Shown here: piece after piece, positions 5,944 to 6,033 of the stretch | How positions within the stretch are numbered: the first letter of the stretch is position 1 | Layout of the letters: each line of letters begins with the position of its first letter | Source: Candidatus Heimdallarchaeota archaeon | GTDB taxonomy: Archaea; Asgardarchaeota; Heimdallarchaeia; Hodarchaeales; LC-3 | Length of the DNA: 6,033 nucleotides | Direction: 5' to 3' | Assembly (NCBI GenBank): GCA_027364495.1 | Contig: DAHXPE010000013.1 | Span: 1-6,033 of the forward strand | Position numbers and translations under genes: made by a program | The notes under the pieces: generated by a model | What the model saw: only the letters and a program-made list of their open reading frames with translations | Told to the model about the DNA's origin: nothing | Database searches by the model: none

Positions 5944-6033
5944 TCAAATGTGAAATATATTTTTAACCTTAACTCCGCAACTTTTTAGGGAGTATATTTG
6001 TTCCCAGCTGTTCATCCAGCTTTGCCGATGATG
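5944..6033 (-). CDS. C-terminal end of an unrecognised gene (5' end outside window)
   Basis: A minus-strand frame enters from the window edge and ends at a TGA at 5944-5946, giving 29 codons that include RQSWMNSWEQIYSLKSCGVK. The frame has no internal stop and the first part is about half G+C, unlike the AT-rich interior, so a real gene end is plausible. The tail is too short to assign a family; a transposase or a core gene are both possible. Its stop lies only 3 bp before the GTG at 5940 of the next minus-strand frame, so the two could be co-transcribed. Confidence 0.4.
   Translation of the reverse strand, partial: HHRQSWMNSWEQIYSLKSCGVKVKNIFHI
5953..5964 (-). promoter_or_regulatory. Alternative TATA-like element farther upstream
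   Basis: AAAAATATATTT on the minus strand would place a transcript start near 5930-5934, just before the alternative ATG at 5913 and after the GTG at 5940. It overlaps the last codons of the upstream gene. It competes with the element at 5859-5866, and only one may be used. Confidence 0.3.

Noticed and set aside
1..6033. CRISPR array, tRNA/rRNA genes, toxin-antitoxin or defence system
   Set aside because: No regularly spaced repeats, no RNA gene signatures, and all clear genes are glycosyltransferases, a DUF2079 protein or a transposase end.

Overview
The window looks archaeal, most likely from the Thermoplasmatales or a close relative. The signs are TATA-box-like octamers placed about 23-28 bp before start codons (the leaderless arrangement common in archaea), a GAGGT ribosome-binding site before the internal operon gene, poly-T tracts after genes, and a DUF2079-type membrane protein, a family I associate with Thermoplasmata and other archaea. 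The lineage is inferred from these features and not from any marker gene. The interior, from about 190 to 5960, is very AT-rich. The two coding fragments at the window edges are close to 50% G+C by eye, so the middle reads as an AT-rich accessory (cell-surface glycan) island.

Layout. 1-180 (+): C-terminal end of a transposase. 181-479: AT-rich spacer ending in a promoter. 480-1535 (+): family 2 (GT-A fold) glycosyltransferase with a TTG start. 1596-3212 (+): DUF2079-like polytopic membrane protein with a large exported C-terminal domain; it lies 60 bp downstream of the first gene and probably in the same operon. 3213-3461: T-tracts, small inverted repeats and a promoter. 3462-4523 (+): second family 2 glycosyltransferase, with C-terminal membrane segments. 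4524-5037: convergent spacer with short direct repeats and no convincing gene. 5038-5835 (-): glycosyltransferase of the dolichyl-phosphate mannose/glucose synthase (DPM1/ALG5) type. 5944-6033 (-): C-terminal end of an unrecognised gene that starts outside the window.

How the genes may work together (inference). The two GT2 enzymes would add sugars to a lipid-linked glycan on the cytoplasmic face. The DPM/ALG5-like enzyme would make a polyprenyl-phosphate hexose. The DUF2079 protein, whose architecture resembles GT-C enzymes, is a candidate for using such a lipid-linked sugar on the outer face. Its own exported domain carries six N-X-S/T sequons, so it may itself be glycosylated. No oligosaccharyltransferase, flippase or nucleotide-sugar synthesis gene is present, so the pathway is incomplete here. 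The members belong to known families; the most notable points are the unusual active-site variants in two of the GT2 enzymes and the pairing of a DPM-like synthase with a DUF2079 protein.
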